A stretch of DNA of 64,000 bases from UBA1127 sp034422455 (GCA_034422455.1 DAOUJQ010000023.1:62001-126000); one strand, 5' to 3'. Numbered from the stretch's first letter, positions 43,183 to 52,504 are shown. Numbers and translations are program-made. The notes: generated from the letters alone by a model not told the origin.

Positions 43183-44027
43183 TGAAACCAGAGGTGCGCC
43201 GCCTCCTCGCGGGCGCTGGGCTGGCCCTCGTCGTCCTGCTCGTACTAGCTTATTGGTCGGGAGCGTCCGGCATGTTGGACCAACACTTTGTGTACTTCCC
43301 CACGCAGGAGGTCGTCGGCACGCCTGCCGACTACGGCATGGCGTACGAGGACGTCTTCTTCGAGGCGTCCGACAACCGGCGGCTGCACGGGTGGTTCGTG
43401 CCGGGCGAAAGCGGCGTGACGCTGCAGTGGCACCACGGCAACGGCGGGAACATCGGCCACCGGCTGCCGGACGTGCGCACGCTGCACGAAGGCCTGGGCG
43501 TCAACATCTTCATCTTCGACTACCGCGGCTACGGCAAGAGCCCCGGCACGCCCTCCGAGGACGGCCTGTACCGCGACGCCGAGGCCGCGCTGCGCTACCT
43601 GCAGTCGCGGGACGACGTGGACGCAGGGCGCATCGTCTACTTCGGCCGCTCCCTTGGCGTGGCCGTCGCGGTGGAGCTGGCGACGCGTCACCGGCCCCAT
43701 GGCCTCATCCTGGAGTCGGGCTTCCCCTCCATCGCGTATATGGGGGAGATCGTCCGCCCGTGGCTGCCGGTGTGGGTCACGCAGCGGATCATTGCGGCCC
43801 GCTACGACAGCATCGCCAAGATCGGCCGCCTGGACGTGCCCGTCCTCTTCGTGCACGGCGACGCCGACGACACGGTGCCCCTCAGCGCGGGCCAGGCCCT
43901 CTACGAGGCCGCGAACGAGCCGAAGTCCCTCTACGTAGTCGAGGGCGCAAACCACGACGGCCTCCCGGACGTGGGCGGTCGGGCATACGTCGACCGTCTG
44001 CGGGAGTACCTGGAGGGGTTGCAGTAA
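43182..44027 (+). CDS. Membrane-anchored alpha/beta hydrolase
   Basis: A 281-residue serine hydrolase. One N-terminal membrane helix (about 9-25, GAGLALVVLLVLAYW) is followed by an alpha/beta domain: NIFIFDYRGYGKSPG, nucleophile elbow GRSLG, Asp in VHGDADDTVP and His in EGANHDGL. It resembles the BEM46/ABHD13-like group, which probably act as lipases or thioesterases at the membrane. The GTG at 43182 is chosen since the frame upstream is repeat DNA. It is 56 bp after the helicase and may be co-transcribed with it. Confidence 0.85.
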   Translation: MKPEVRRLLAGAGLALVVLLVLAYWSGASGMLDQHFVYFPTQEVVGTPADYGMAYEDVFFEASDNRRLHGWFVPGESGVTLQWHHGNGGNIGHRLPDVRTLHEGLGVNIFIFDYRGYGKSPGTPSEDGLYRDAEAALRYLQSRDDVDAGRIVYFGRSLGVAVAVELATRHRPHGLILESGFPSIAYMGEIVRPWLPVWVTQRIIAARYDSIAKIGRLDVPVLFVHGDADDTVPLSAGQALYEAANEPKSLYVVEGANHDGLPDVGGRAYVDRLREYLEGLQ

Positions 44028-44034
44028 CCTCATC

Positions 44035-44064
44035 GTCATACCGGCAAATGCCGGTATCCAGGGG
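44035..44064 (+). repeat. Dispersed repeat family R2, variant copy
   Basis: GTCATACCGGCAAATGCCGG followed by TATCCAGGGG. The same frame as the other R2 copies, but with a different stem (ATACCGGC/GCCGGTAT), so the hairpin is kept while the bases change. It lies between the convergent hydrolase and TatD genes. Confidence 0.75.
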
Positions 44065-44066
44065 CA

Positions 44067-44894
44067 TCACCCGGCCAGCGCGGCCCGCACAGCATCCACC
44101 CGGCCCGGCGCGCCGCCCCGCTCGCACATGGCGATGAAGTTGGCCGTCGTCACCCGCTCGACCTCCTCCACCGGAACGCCCTTGAGCTCGGCCAGCTTCT
44201 CGGCAACCAGCGGCACGTCCCTGGGCTCCGTCCACTTGTCGCGGCTGCCCTTGAAGGGCTGCGGGTAGGTGTCCGTCTCCAACACGACGTGCTCCAGCGG
44301 GAGCTCCGCGGCGATGGCCTGGAGGTCCGGGCGGCGCAGCAGCGGCTTGGCCCAGGACACGTAGATGCCAAGGTCGACGCACTCGCGGGCGGTGCGGTCG
44401 TCCCCCTGGAAGTAGTGCATGGCCCCGCCGACGCGCCAGCCCTGCTCCTGCCGCAGCACCTTCAGCACTTCCTGGTGCAGGTCCGGCTGGCCGGGGATCT
44501 CCCGCGAGTGAAAGATGACCGGCAGCCCAAGCTCCAGGGCAATGCGTATCTGGGCGCGAAAGGCCTGGTACTGCAACGCCAGGTCCGGTGCCCCTTTGTC
44601 GAAGTCCAGGCCGGTCTCGCTGACGGCCACGACCTTGGGCGTCGACCGGGCCACGCTCACAAGTTGCTCCACGATGCCGCCCTCGACGGGCTCGATCACG
44701 TCCATGGGGTGGATGCCGGCGCCGGCCAGGAGCATCGGCGTCTGCCGTGCCAGCGACACACACACCGCGGTCGACTCCAGCGTCGTGCCCGCGAGCACGA
44801 TGGCGCCGACGCCGGCGGCGCGGGCGCGCGCCAGCACCCCGGCCAGCTCCTCCGGCGGGAAGTCGTCCAGGTGGGTGTGGGAGTCAACAAACAC
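44067..44894 (-). CDS. TatD-family metal-dependent hydrolase
   Basis: A 275-residue TIM-barrel DNase-like enzyme. DSHTHLD at the N-terminus (Asp4, His6, His8), SETGLDFD, PVIFHSRE, GAMHYFQGD and VVLETDTYP carry the metal ligands of TatD proteins, which act as 3'-5' exonucleases. The start codon is GTG. It differs from canonical TatD in having GAMHYF where relatives have G-V-x-H-C-F-S. AT-rich sequence around 44930 holds the divergent promoters. Confidence 0.85.
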   Translation of the reverse strand: MFVDSHTHLDDFPPEELAGVLARARAAGVGAIVLAGTTLESTAVCVSLARQTPMLLAGAGIHPMDVIEPVEGGIVEQLVSVARSTPKVVAVSETGLDFDKGAPDLALQYQAFRAQIRIALELGLPVIFHSREIPGQPDLHQEVLKVLRQEQGWRVGGAMHYFQGDDRTARECVDLGIYVSWAKPLLRRPDLQAIAAELPLEHVVLETDTYPQPFKGSRDKWTEPRDVPLVAEKLAELKGVPVEEVERVTTANFIAMCERGGAPGRVDAVRAALAG

Positions 44895-44912
44895 GTCGCT
44901 GTCACGCCATCC

Positions 44913-44940
44913 TTGGTGTCCGTATCCCGGCTAGTATATT
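44913..44940 (+). promoter_or_regulatory. Predicted promoter of the leader ORF and binding protein gene
   Basis: TTGGTG (4 of 6), 16-bp spacer, TATATT (5 of 6) at 44935-44940. It gives a leader of about 85 nt before the 14-codon ORF at 45032. Confidence 0.5.
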
Positions 44941-45031
44941 CTATACCCGCAGCGGCGCCTCGGCCCGCAAGGTCGCTGCGTTACCACCAGGGAACGCCTC
45001 TTTCCCCATTCACGCAAGGAGCGATAACGAG

Positions 45032-45076
45032 ATGCCCGGTTCTCCGTCTCAGCCTCTCAGGGTTGGCCGCGCATGA
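45032..45076 (+). CDS. 14-codon leader ORF, translationally coupled
   Basis: MPGSPSQPLRVGRA, with AAGGAG seven to eight bases upstream of its ATG. Its TGA overlaps the ATG of the substrate-binding protein gene (ATGA), and the downstream gene itself has no good ribosome site, so translation of the leader probably sets the level of the lipoprotein. The peptide itself may have no function. Confidence 0.4.
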   Translation: MPGSPSQPLRVGRA

Positions 45077-46758
45077 CGCGGCTGGTCCTGCTCCTGGCGC
45101 TGGCAGTGCTGGCGTTCGTGGCTTGCCGTGAAACGGAGTCCCCGTCGGCGGGCACACCCATCATGCCTTCCACACCCCTCCCGCTGGCGACGCCGTCCGA
45201 CCCATCGACGCCGGAGCCCGCCACGCACCCGACTACGACGCCCGTCCCGCCGATCGAGCCGGATCCGACGGCCGTGGTGACGCGCGGCGGCAGGCTGACC
45301 ATCTCCTCGAGGACGGTGCTCGATGACCTGGACGTCCATCGGTCGTCGGCGCCGGCGCTGGCTGCGTTTGGCCCGGGCATCGTGTACAGCCGGCTGCTGC
45401 GCTTCGCCTCGGGCCCTGAGGTGCGGACGCCGAGTCTGGCCATCGAATGCGATCTCTGCGAGTCCTGGGCGTGGGAAGACTCCACCACACTGCGGGTGTC
45501 GCTGCGGGACGGGGTGCGCTGGCACGACGCGGCGCCCGTGAACGGCCGGGGCCTGACGCCGCAGGACGTGATGGCCAGCCTGGCGCGCCAGCGGACGGCC
45601 GGATGGCCCAACGCCGGACTGCTTGCCAACCTTGAGACCGTGCATGCGGAGGGGTCCGACCTGGTGTTTGCGCTGAGGGCCCCGGACGCGGACTTCCCGC
45701 TCGCACTGGCCGACGGCATGACGAAGGTGCTCCCGCGAGAGCTGCTGAACATGGACGACCTGAGCGACGGCCCGTTCATCGGCACCGGCCCCTGGTTGAC
45801 CCGGGAGGTGTCTCCGGACCTGCGCTACGTGTTCCTGGCCAACCCCGCCTACTTTGAGCAGGGCCTGCCCTACCTCGACACCCTCGTCATTCGCGTCATG
45901 CCGGACGATGCCCTCCGGCGGGCCGCCTTCCTCACGCGGTCTCTGGACGCGGACGAGGTGGACCACAGGGACTGGGCCATGCTCCAGGAGCGGCAGCCGG
46001 GAATCGGCTTCGCGCGCTACGCGCCGCCCGGCGGCGGGGTGGAACTGGCCCTGAACGTGGAGGACCCCGGCCTGGAAGACGATGACGTCCGGCGCGCCCT
46101 CTTCTACGCCCTGGACCCGTGGGCCCTGAACGGCCAGGTGTGGAACGGGTTCGCGGATGTCACCGGCGGGATGCCCTCGCCTTCGCCGGAGTGGCGGCTC
46201 TCAGAGGCCGAGCTGCGCCAACACCTTGCGGACCCGGCGGAGGCAAGGGAGCTGCTTCAGGGGTCCGGCAACCCGGCTCCGGCCCTCGAACTCCTTGTCG
46301 CTGACTTTGGCGACACCCACCTTGTCTACAGCCAGGGGATCCAGGAACAGCTCAGGTCCGTGGGCGTCCAGGCGACGGTCACGCAGCTGAACCCCACGGA
46401 GTACGCCGATCGGGTCTGGCGCCGGGGCGACTTCCAAGCCTACCTCGGCCCGCTTCCTCCGCTGAACGCGCCGAACACCTACTTGGTCGGCCTCATCCGC
46501 GGCGACTCGCCCGGCAACAAGACCGGATACGCATCCTCCGCGCTGGACGACCTCGTGGAGGAGCAGGCCGTGCAACTGGACGCGGCCATGCGGCGCGACC
46601 TTGCGCGCAAGGCTGCGTTGATGCTCCTGGAGCAGGGGGTGCGGTTCACGCCCGCCGCCCCGGCACAGGTGTGGAGCTGGTGGCCGCAGGTGAAGGGGCT
46701 GCATGTGAACTTCGCCAACCGGGAGTACCATTTCTGGTCCCGCGTCCGGGTTGAGTAG
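45073..46758 (+). CDS. ABC transporter substrate-binding lipoprotein (SBP family 5)
   Basis: A 561-residue peptide/nickel-type binding protein. The signal peptide ends in FVAC (Cys18), then a Thr/Pro linker, then the family 5 fold: LCESWAWEDSTTLRVSLRDG, VRWHDAAPVNG and DDDVRRALFYALDP. It would deliver oligopeptides or other solutes to a permease that is not encoded here (the genes on both sides are unrelated), so this is an orphan binding protein. Conserved YPE/FLxDxD details cannot assign a ligand. Confidence 0.9.
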   Translation: MTRLVLLLALAVLAFVACRETESPSAGTPIMPSTPLPLATPSDPSTPEPATHPTTTPVPPIEPDPTAVVTRGGRLTISSRTVLDDLDVHRSSAPALAAFGPGIVYSRLLRFASGPEVRTPSLAIECDLCESWAWEDSTTLRVSLRDGVRWHDAAPVNGRGLTPQDVMASLARQRTAGWPNAGLLANLETVHAEGSDLVFALRAPDADFPLALADGMTKVLPRELLNMDDLSDGPFIGTGPWLTREVSPDLRYVFLANPAYFEQGLPYLDTLVIRVMPDDALRRAAFLTRSLDADEVDHRDWAMLQERQPGIGFARYAPPGGGVELALNVEDPGLEDDDVRRALFYALDPWALNGQVWNGFADVTGGMPSPSPEWRLSEAELRQHLADPAEARELLQGSGNPAPALELLVADFGDTHLVYSQGIQEQLRSVGVQATVTQLNPTEYADRVWRRGDFQAYLGPLPPLNAPNTYLVGLIRGDSPGNKTGYASSALDDLVEEQAVQLDAAMRRDLARKAALMLLEQGVRFTPAAPAQVWSWWPQVKGLHVNFANREYHFWSRVRVE

Positions 46759-46768
46759 GCTAGTCCGG

Positions 46769-47254
46769 CTAAGCGTACGCGCTGAGGCTCTGGTCGAGCG
46801 CCCACCAGGCCAGCAGGGCGCACTTCACGCGCACGGGGTAGTGGCGCACGGCCACCAGTCCCGTCAGCTCGCCAAGGAGTTCATTCTCTTCATCGCTCAT
46901 GGTCTCGCCGCGCATCATGCGGATGAAGAGCGCCGAGAGGTGGAGCGCTTGCGCCGGTGTCATCCCCTCCACGGCCTCCGACATGAGCGAGAGCGACGCC
47001 TGGCAGATGGAGCACCCGGCGCCGTCCGTCGACACGGGGGTGAGCACGCCGTCCGAGAGCCTGGCGCGGAAGGTGCACTCGTCGCCGCAGAAGGGGTTGA
47101 TCTCGGTGGCTTCCACGTCGGCCGCGCCGATGTCCGCCCGGTTCCGCGGGTTGCGGAAGTGGTCCATGATGAGGGCCTGGTTGGCCGCGCCGATGGCGCC
47201 CCATCCCACGGCTGTGGGGACCTCCGGCGTACCGTCCTGCTCAGCGTAGTCCAT
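46769..47254 (-). CDS. sufU: SufU/NifU-like Fe-S scaffold or sulfur carrier
   Basis: A 161-residue U-type protein. The three conserved cysteines are in NPFCGDECTF, GAGCSICQASLSLM and VRVKCALLAWWAL; the zinc-binding SufU group shows the CGD, CxIS/C and Cx2L patterns. It accepts sulfur from a cysteine desulfurase to start Fe-S assembly. The start is placed at 47254 (MDYAEQDGTPEVPTAVGWG); a longer frame would overlap the Rieske gene. It is 12 bp after the Rieske-type ferredoxin gene in one operon. Confidence 0.88.
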   Translation of the reverse strand: MDYAEQDGTPEVPTAVGWGAIGAANQALIMDHFRNPRNRADIGAADVEATEINPFCGDECTFRARLSDGVLTPVSTDGAGCSICQASLSLMSEAVEGMTPAQALHLSALFIRMMRGETMSDEENELLGELTGLVAVRHYPVRVKCALLAWWALDQSLSAYA

Positions 47255-47265
47255 GGCGCCGCCTG

Positions 47266-47577
47266 CTACAGCTCGACTTCCACGTCGCCGTCCTGCACGC
47301 GCACGGCGAAGCACTCAACGGGCATGATGGCGGGCAGGGTGAGGGCCTTGCCGTTGCGGACGTCAAAGTAGGCGAGATGCCTGGGGCACTGGATGCGGAA
47401 GCCGTCGAGCGCGCCCGCCCCCAGCGGCCCGTCGTCGTGGGTGCACAGGTTCTCGATGGCGAAGAACTGGCCGTCGACGTTGCAGACGGCCAGCGACGCC
47501 TCCGGCAGCTCGACCTCGATCGACGTGCCGGGAGGAATGTCCTGCTCCCTCGCAACCTTCACGAACTTGCCAGGCAT
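47266..47577 (-). CDS. Rieske-type ferredoxin
   Basis: A 103-residue soluble Rieske [2Fe-2S] protein. Ligands are Cys/His in LCTHDDGPL and in IQCPRHLAYFDV. It resembles electron-transfer ferredoxins of ring-hydroxylating oxygenases (NirD/BphF type), so it may serve the Rieske oxygenase at 28428 or be part of Fe-S delivery with SufU. AAGGAG precedes the ATG. Confidence 0.88.
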   Translation of the reverse strand: MPGKFVKVAREQDIPPGTSIEVELPEASLAVCNVDGQFFAIENLCTHDDGPLGAGALDGFRIQCPRHLAYFDVRNGKALTLPAIMPVECFAVRVQDGDVEVEL

Positions 47578-47601
47578 AAGGCTCCTTGTTGCGTTGGCAT
47601 T

Positions 47602-48954
47602 CTAGTTCGCCTGGACAGCCGCTTCCTCCGGCCAGTCCAGCATCTGCACGTCAACCTCCGAGCCCGCGGGCATCTCCTCGATGTCCTCCGGGCAGATGGC
47701 GAGGCCGTTGGCGCGCGCCATGGAGGTGAGGAGGTTGCTGCCCTGCGGGCCCGTCAGCGACGCCCGGTAGCGGCCGTCCTGCCACGTGACGATGGCGCGG
47801 GCGTACACGCGCCGCCCATCAAAGTTGGTGATGGGGTCGTCGAGAGTGGCGCGCACCGTTGGCTTGGCGTAGCTGGTGCGGCCCAGCATCTTCAGGATGG
47901 CGGGGCGGCAAAACTGCTCGAACGCCACCAGCGCGCTCACCGGGTTCCCGGGCAGGCCGACATGGGGCACTCGCCGCCCACCCGGCGCGTGCAGCACACC
48001 GAAGGCCAGGGGCCGCGCTGGGCGCATCCGCACGGACCAGAAGGCGATCTCCCCGTTGGCCGTCAGCACGTCCTTGATGAAGTCATAGTCGCCCTTGGAC
48101 ACGCCCGCGGTGGTGATGAGTAGGTCGGCGGCGGTGCCCTCGCCGAGTTTCCGTGCAGTGTCCTCCAGCGTGTCCCTGGCGATGCCCAGCATCCACGGCT
48201 CGCCGCCGTAGCGCCGCACGGCCGATGCGATGCTGAAGCTGTTGGAGTCGTAGATCTTGCCGCCGCCGGGGCTCTCGCCCGGCGCGAGGAGCTCGTCGCC
48301 GGTGGAGAGGATGGCGACGATGGGCCGCCGGAGGGCGGTGACGGTCTGCCGGCCCACGGACGCCAGCACGCCGATCTCGCCGGGTCGCAGGACGTCGCCG
48401 GGGACCATGACGCGCTCTCCGGTGCGGAGGTCCTCGCCCGCAGGGCGGACGTTGGCGCCCGACGCGGGCTTCTGCAGGATGCGGATGCGGTCGAGGGCTT
48501 GCCCGGCCTCCTTTCGCTCGACCTCGTCCGTGTCCTCGAAGGGCACGACGGTGTCGGCGCCGGGCGGGACGGGCGCGCCGGTCATGATGCGGATGGCCGT
48601 GCCGGGCTGCAGGTCGCGGTCCGGCAGCGCGCCCGCCTGCACGTAGCCGATGACCGGCAGGTCGCTCGGGTTGTGGGGCCCCGCGCCCGACACGTCCTCG
48701 TAGCGCACCGCGAAGCCGTCCATCGCCGAGTTGTCCATGGGCGGCAGGTCCAGCGGGGAGAAGACCTCCTCGGCCAGCGTCAGGCCGAGGGCGTCCGAAA
48801 GCGGCACGTCCACCGGCTCCATCGGCGAGACGTAGGAGAGGATCTTCTCCAACGCCTCCTCCACGCTCAGCATGTCCTCCTGGTGACCGGCGTGGTGGTG
48901 ATGGTGGTGCGCGTGGTGATGATGTTCGTGATGACGGTGGTGATGCTCCGTCAT
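47602..48954 (-). CDS. moeA: Molybdopterin molybdenumtransferase with His-rich N-terminus
   Basis: A 450-residue MoeA that inserts molybdate into adenylylated molybdopterin. Signatures: MDNSAMDGFAVR, STGDELLAPGE, GGVSKGDYDFI-like (TTAGVSKGDYDFIKDVL) and GLPGNPVSALVAFEQF. The first 24 residues contain 16 histidines, an extension not in standard MoeA and likely a metal-binding tail. GGGGAAAG precedes the ATG. It follows pheT by 38 bp on the minus strand. Molybdoenzymes are not encoded in the window. Confidence 0.92.
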   Translation of the reverse strand: MTEHHHRHHEHHHHAHHHHHHAGHQEDMLSVEEALEKILSYVSPMEPVDVPLSDALGLTLAEEVFSPLDLPPMDNSAMDGFAVRYEDVSGAGPHNPSDLPVIGYVQAGALPDRDLQPGTAIRIMTGAPVPPGADTVVPFEDTDEVERKEAGQALDRIRILQKPASGANVRPAGEDLRTGERVMVPGDVLRPGEIGVLASVGRQTVTALRRPIVAILSTGDELLAPGESPGGGKIYDSNSFSIASAVRRYGGEPWMLGIARDTLEDTARKLGEGTAADLLITTAGVSKGDYDFIKDVLTANGEIAFWSVRMRPARPLAFGVLHAPGGRRVPHVGLPGNPVSALVAFEQFCRPAILKMLGRTSYAKPTVRATLDDPITNFDGRRVYARAIVTWQDGRYRASLTGPQGSNLLTSMARANGLAICPEDIEEMPAGSEVDVQMLDWPEEAAVQAN

Positions 48955-48992
48955 GGCTTTCCCCTGCCTGCCCTCTCTTTTGCTGTGGAGCG

Positions 48993-51407
48993 CTACGTTC
49001 CCTGCCTCTGCACGGCCCCCAGCTCCCGTTCCAGCCGGGACAGGAGGCGGCCCATGGCCCGCTGCACCTCTTCCGCCGTCAGCGTGCGGTCCTGCGCCTG
49101 GAAGGATACGCGGTACGCCAACGACCGTACCCCTGCGCCAAGCTGCTCGCCCGCGTAGACGTCGAAGAGGGTGGCGTGTGCCACGAGCGGGTTCTGCTCG
49201 ATGATCTCCTGCACCCTGGCCGCGGGCACGTCCATGCCCACCACCAGCGCGAGGTCGCGCAGCGCGTCGGGGTAGACCGAGAGGCTGCTGAACCGGCGCT
49301 CCGCCTCCGGCACCGCGGCCGTCAACGCCGCAAGGTCGACCTCGAAGTAGACGGCGCCCTCGTCGCGCACGTCGAATGCGTCCAGCACCTCTGGGTGCAC
49401 CTCGCCCAGCTCGCCGATACGGCTCCCGTCGATGCTCACCGACGCCGCGCGGCCGGGGTAGTAGAAGGGGTCGTCCACCGGCTCGAAGCTGGCCGAGACG
49501 CCCAGCCGGTCACAGATGGCTTCCACCACGCCCTTGGCGTCGTAGAAGCCCGCCGACGCCTCGGCCACGGCCCACGACGACTGCGCGCCGGGGCCGGACA
49601 GGACGCCCGCCGCCTTCTCCCGTTCCTCCGGCAGCCCCTCGCCGTGGAAGAGGAACTCCTTGCCAACCTCGAAGTACCACTGGGGCAGGCCCTCGTGCCG
49701 CTGGTTCAGCGCCAGCGTGCGCAGCAGGCCCGGCCGCAGCGAGGTCCGCAGGTACTCGTGCTCGGCGCTGATCGGGTTGAAGGCACGCATGGGCGGCGTC
49801 CCGCCCTGGGCGCCCCGCGTCGCAAGCTCCAACGCCTGAGCGCTGACCATTGAGTAGGTGATGACCTCCTGCATGCCTATGGACGCCAAAAGGTCTCGCA
49901 CCTCTTCCTTGACCGCCTGTGCGGCGTTGGGCTCGCTCAGAGGAATGGGCGTTGCCAGCGGGGCCGTGGGCACGTCGTCATAGCCGATGATGCGGACCAC
50001 CTCCTCGACGAGGTCGTCCTCGATGGCGATGTCCGCGCGCCACGGTGGGGCCTCGGCTTCAATCGTGTCGTTGCCGGTCTGCGTGCTGGGGATGCCGAGC
50101 GCGTTCAGCGTCCGCGCGGCCTCCGGCATCGGGATGGACACGCCGAGCACCTGCTCCATGCGCGCCCGCGTCAGGGTCAGGCGAGCCGCCTCCTGCCGCT
50201 GCGGGTAGACGTCGATGATGCCCTGCGCCGCCTCGCCGCCCGCGACTTCCAGCATCAGCTTGACCGCGCGCCGCAGTCCGACGGACGGGAGGCCCTGCCG
50301 CCAGCCCTTCTCGAAGCGCAGCGACGCCTCCGTGCGCAACTTCAGCTCGTCCGCCGTGCGGCGCGTGTTGAAGGGGTGGAAGCTGGCCGACTCCAGCAGG
50401 ATGGTGCTCGTCTCCGGCGTGACCTCCGTGTTGGCGCCGCCCATGACGCCGCCAAGGCCGACGGCCTTCTCCGGATCTGCGATGACCACCATCGGCGGGG
50501 CAAGCTCGCGCTCCACGCCGTCCAGCGTGACATGCTTCTCGCCTGCCGTCGCCTGCCGCACGATGATGCGCCCATCCGCAACCTTGTCGAAGTCGAAGGC
50601 GTGCAGCGGCTGTCCGGTCTCCAGCATGACGTAGTTGGTGACGTCCACGATGTTGTTGATGGGACGCTGCCCTGCGCGCATGAGCCGCTCCTGCAGCCAC
50701 TCCGGCGACGGTCCGACAGAAATGCCGGTTAGCAGCGCCGCAGTGTACCGGGCGCACAGATCCGGGTCGGCGATCTCCACGGAGGCCTGCGCCTCGATGG
50801 GCCCGCCTGCCTCCGGGTAGCTCTCGTCCGGCTCGGTGACGGTCGTGCCGGTGATGGCGGCGACCTCGCGGGCGACGCCGACGACGGAGAAGCAGTCGGG
50901 CCGGTTGGCGGTGACCTCCAGCTCCAGCACAGCGTCGCCCAGGTAGTCGGCCAGCGGCGTGCCGATGGGTGCGTCGTCCGGCAACACCAGGATGCCGTCG
51001 TGCTCCTCGCCGATGCCGAGCTCCAGCACGGAGCAGATCATGCCCTCCGACGTGACGCCCCGGATCTTCGCCGCCTTCAGGGGCTCGACCTTGCCGGAGT
51101 GGGTGTTGAAGAGGGTGGCGCCCACCTTGGCGAAGGCGATCTTCTGCCGCTCGGCGACGTTGGGCGCGCCGCAGACCACCTGCAGCTCCTCTCCGCCGAT
51201 GTCCACGGTGCAGAGGCGCAGCCGTTCCGCGTTGGGGTGCGGCTCGATGGTCAGCACGTGGCCGACGTAGCAGTCGGTCCAGCCGCCGACCTGCTCGACG
51301 CCGCCCACCTCGATGCCGGCCATGGTCAGGCGGTGGGCAAGCTGGTCCACGGGCATGTCCACGTCGACGTAGGCCCGCAGCCAGGACAGCGGGACGTTCA
51401 TCGCCAT
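48993..51407 (-). CDS. pheT: Phenylalanine-tRNA ligase beta subunit
   Basis: An 804-residue PheT with, in order, the N-terminal domain (MNVPLSWLRAYVDVDM), the EMAP/tRNA-binding OB fold (VGHVLTIEPHPNAERLRLCT), B3/B4 editing domain (with NIVDVTNYVMLETGQPLHAF), B5 and the C-terminal anticodon-binding FDX-ACB domain (YPDALRDLALVVG). The ATG at 51407 matches the usual N-terminus; a long frame upstream is pheS read out of frame. It lies 26 bp after pheS. Confidence 0.94.
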   Translation of the reverse strand: MAMNVPLSWLRAYVDVDMPVDQLAHRLTMAGIEVGGVEQVGGWTDCYVGHVLTIEPHPNAERLRLCTVDIGGEELQVVCGAPNVAERQKIAFAKVGATLFNTHSGKVEPLKAAKIRGVTSEGMICSVLELGIGEEHDGILVLPDDAPIGTPLADYLGDAVLELEVTANRPDCFSVVGVAREVAAITGTTVTEPDESYPEAGGPIEAQASVEIADPDLCARYTAALLTGISVGPSPEWLQERLMRAGQRPINNIVDVTNYVMLETGQPLHAFDFDKVADGRIIVRQATAGEKHVTLDGVERELAPPMVVIADPEKAVGLGGVMGGANTEVTPETSTILLESASFHPFNTRRTADELKLRTEASLRFEKGWRQGLPSVGLRRAVKLMLEVAGGEAAQGIIDVYPQRQEAARLTLTRARMEQVLGVSIPMPEAARTLNALGIPSTQTGNDTIEAEAPPWRADIAIEDDLVEEVVRIIGYDDVPTAPLATPIPLSEPNAAQAVKEEVRDLLASIGMQEVITYSMVSAQALELATRGAQGGTPPMRAFNPISAEHEYLRTSLRPGLLRTLALNQRHEGLPQWYFEVGKEFLFHGEGLPEEREKAAGVLSGPGAQSSWAVAEASAGFYDAKGVVEAICDRLGVSASFEPVDDPFYYPGRAASVSIDGSRIGELGEVHPEVLDAFDVRDEGAVYFEVDLAALTAAVPEAERRFSSLSVYPDALRDLALVVGMDVPAARVQEIIEQNPLVAHATLFDVYAGEQLGAGVRSLAYRVSFQAQDRTLTAEEVQRAMGRLLSRLERELGAVQRQGT

Positions 51408-51433
51408 GTGCGGACTCCGGTCATGGTCTCTCC

Positions 51434-52504
51434 CTAGAACTGCCGCAGAAAGCGGGCGTCGTTGCTGTAGAAGTAGCGGATGTCGTCGATGCCGTGCTTG
51501 AGCATGGCGATGCGCTCCACGCCCATGCCGAAAGCGAAGCCGGTGTACTCCGTGTGGTCGATGCCGGACATCTCCAGCACGCGCGGGTGCACCATGCCCG
51601 CGCCCATGATCTCGATCCAGCCGCTGCCCCGGCAGATGCGGCAGTCGGGCGCGCCCGCGCCGTCGCAGCTGAAGCAATCGATGGCCACGTCCACGCCCGG
51701 CTCGACGAAGGGGAAGAAGTCGCAGCGGAAGCGCACGCGACGCTGCGTACCGAACAGCAGCCGCGCGAACTCGTACAGCGTGCCCTTCAGGTTGGCAAAG
51801 GTGATTCCCCGGTCGACGGCCAGCCCCTCCACCTGCGTGAAGTGCCACTCGTGCGTGGCGTCCGTCGCCTCGAAGCGGTAGACGCGGCCCGGAACGATGA
51901 CGCGCACAGGGGGGCTTGTCGCCTCCATGATGCGGGCCTGCATCGGCGAGGTGTGGGTGCGCATCAGCATCTCGCGCTCGCCGTCGGCGTTGGTGTGGTC
52001 GAGCCAGAGCGTGTCGAACATATCGCGCGCCGGGTGGCCCTTGGGGATGTTCAGCATGCCGAAGTTGTAGTGGTCCAGCTCCACCTCCGGGCCCTCGACG
52101 ACCTGGAAGCCCATGGAGATGAAGGCGCGGGTGATCTCCCGCATGGTCTGCGTGATGGGGTGCAGCCGTCCTAGGGCGGGGCGCCGTCCGGGCAGCGTCA
52201 CGTCCAGACGGCCCTCTTCCGCGCCCTGCGCCAGCCGGGCCGACCTGAGCTCCTCCTCCTTGGCGGCGAACTGCGACTCCAGCAGCGACTTGACGTCGTT
52301 GGCCTGCACGCCGACGGTGCGCCGCTCGTCCGGCTCCAGCGACGCCATGCGGCGCATGATGAGGGTGAGGCGACCCTCGCGGCGGCCCAGGTAGGCGATG
52401 CGCCACGATTCGAGCGCGTCGGCGTCCTCCACGGCGTCAAGCTCGGCGACGGCGACGGTGCGGATGTTATGCAACGTACCGAGAATCTCGGGTGCGGTGG
52501 TCAT
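51434..52504 (-). CDS. pheS: Phenylalanine-tRNA ligase alpha subunit
   Basis: A 356-residue class II aminoacyl-tRNA synthetase catalytic subunit. The N-terminal coiled-coil is followed by class II motif 1 (ISMGFQVVEGPEVELDHYNF), motif 2 (VYRFEATDATHEWHFTQVEG) and motif 3 (GFAFGMGVERIAMLKHG). A zinc-knuckle-like insertion CxxC-x7-CxxC near residue 295 (CDGAGAPDC) sits before motif 3; it is found in some bacterial PheS proteins. The ATG at 52504 (MTTAPEIL) is chosen over a frame extension. Confidence 0.94.
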   Translation of the reverse strand: MTTAPEILGTLHNIRTVAVAELDAVEDADALESWRIAYLGRREGRLTLIMRRMASLEPDERRTVGVQANDVKSLLESQFAAKEEELRSARLAQGAEEGRLDVTLPGRRPALGRLHPITQTMREITRAFISMGFQVVEGPEVELDHYNFGMLNIPKGHPARDMFDTLWLDHTNADGEREMLMRTHTSPMQARIMEATSPPVRVIVPGRVYRFEATDATHEWHFTQVEGLAVDRGITFANLKGTLYEFARLLFGTQRRVRFRCDFFPFVEPGVDVAIDCFSCDGAGAPDCRICRGSGWIEIMGAGMVHPRVLEMSGIDHTEYTGFAFGMGVERIAMLKHGIDDIRYFYSNDARFLRQF

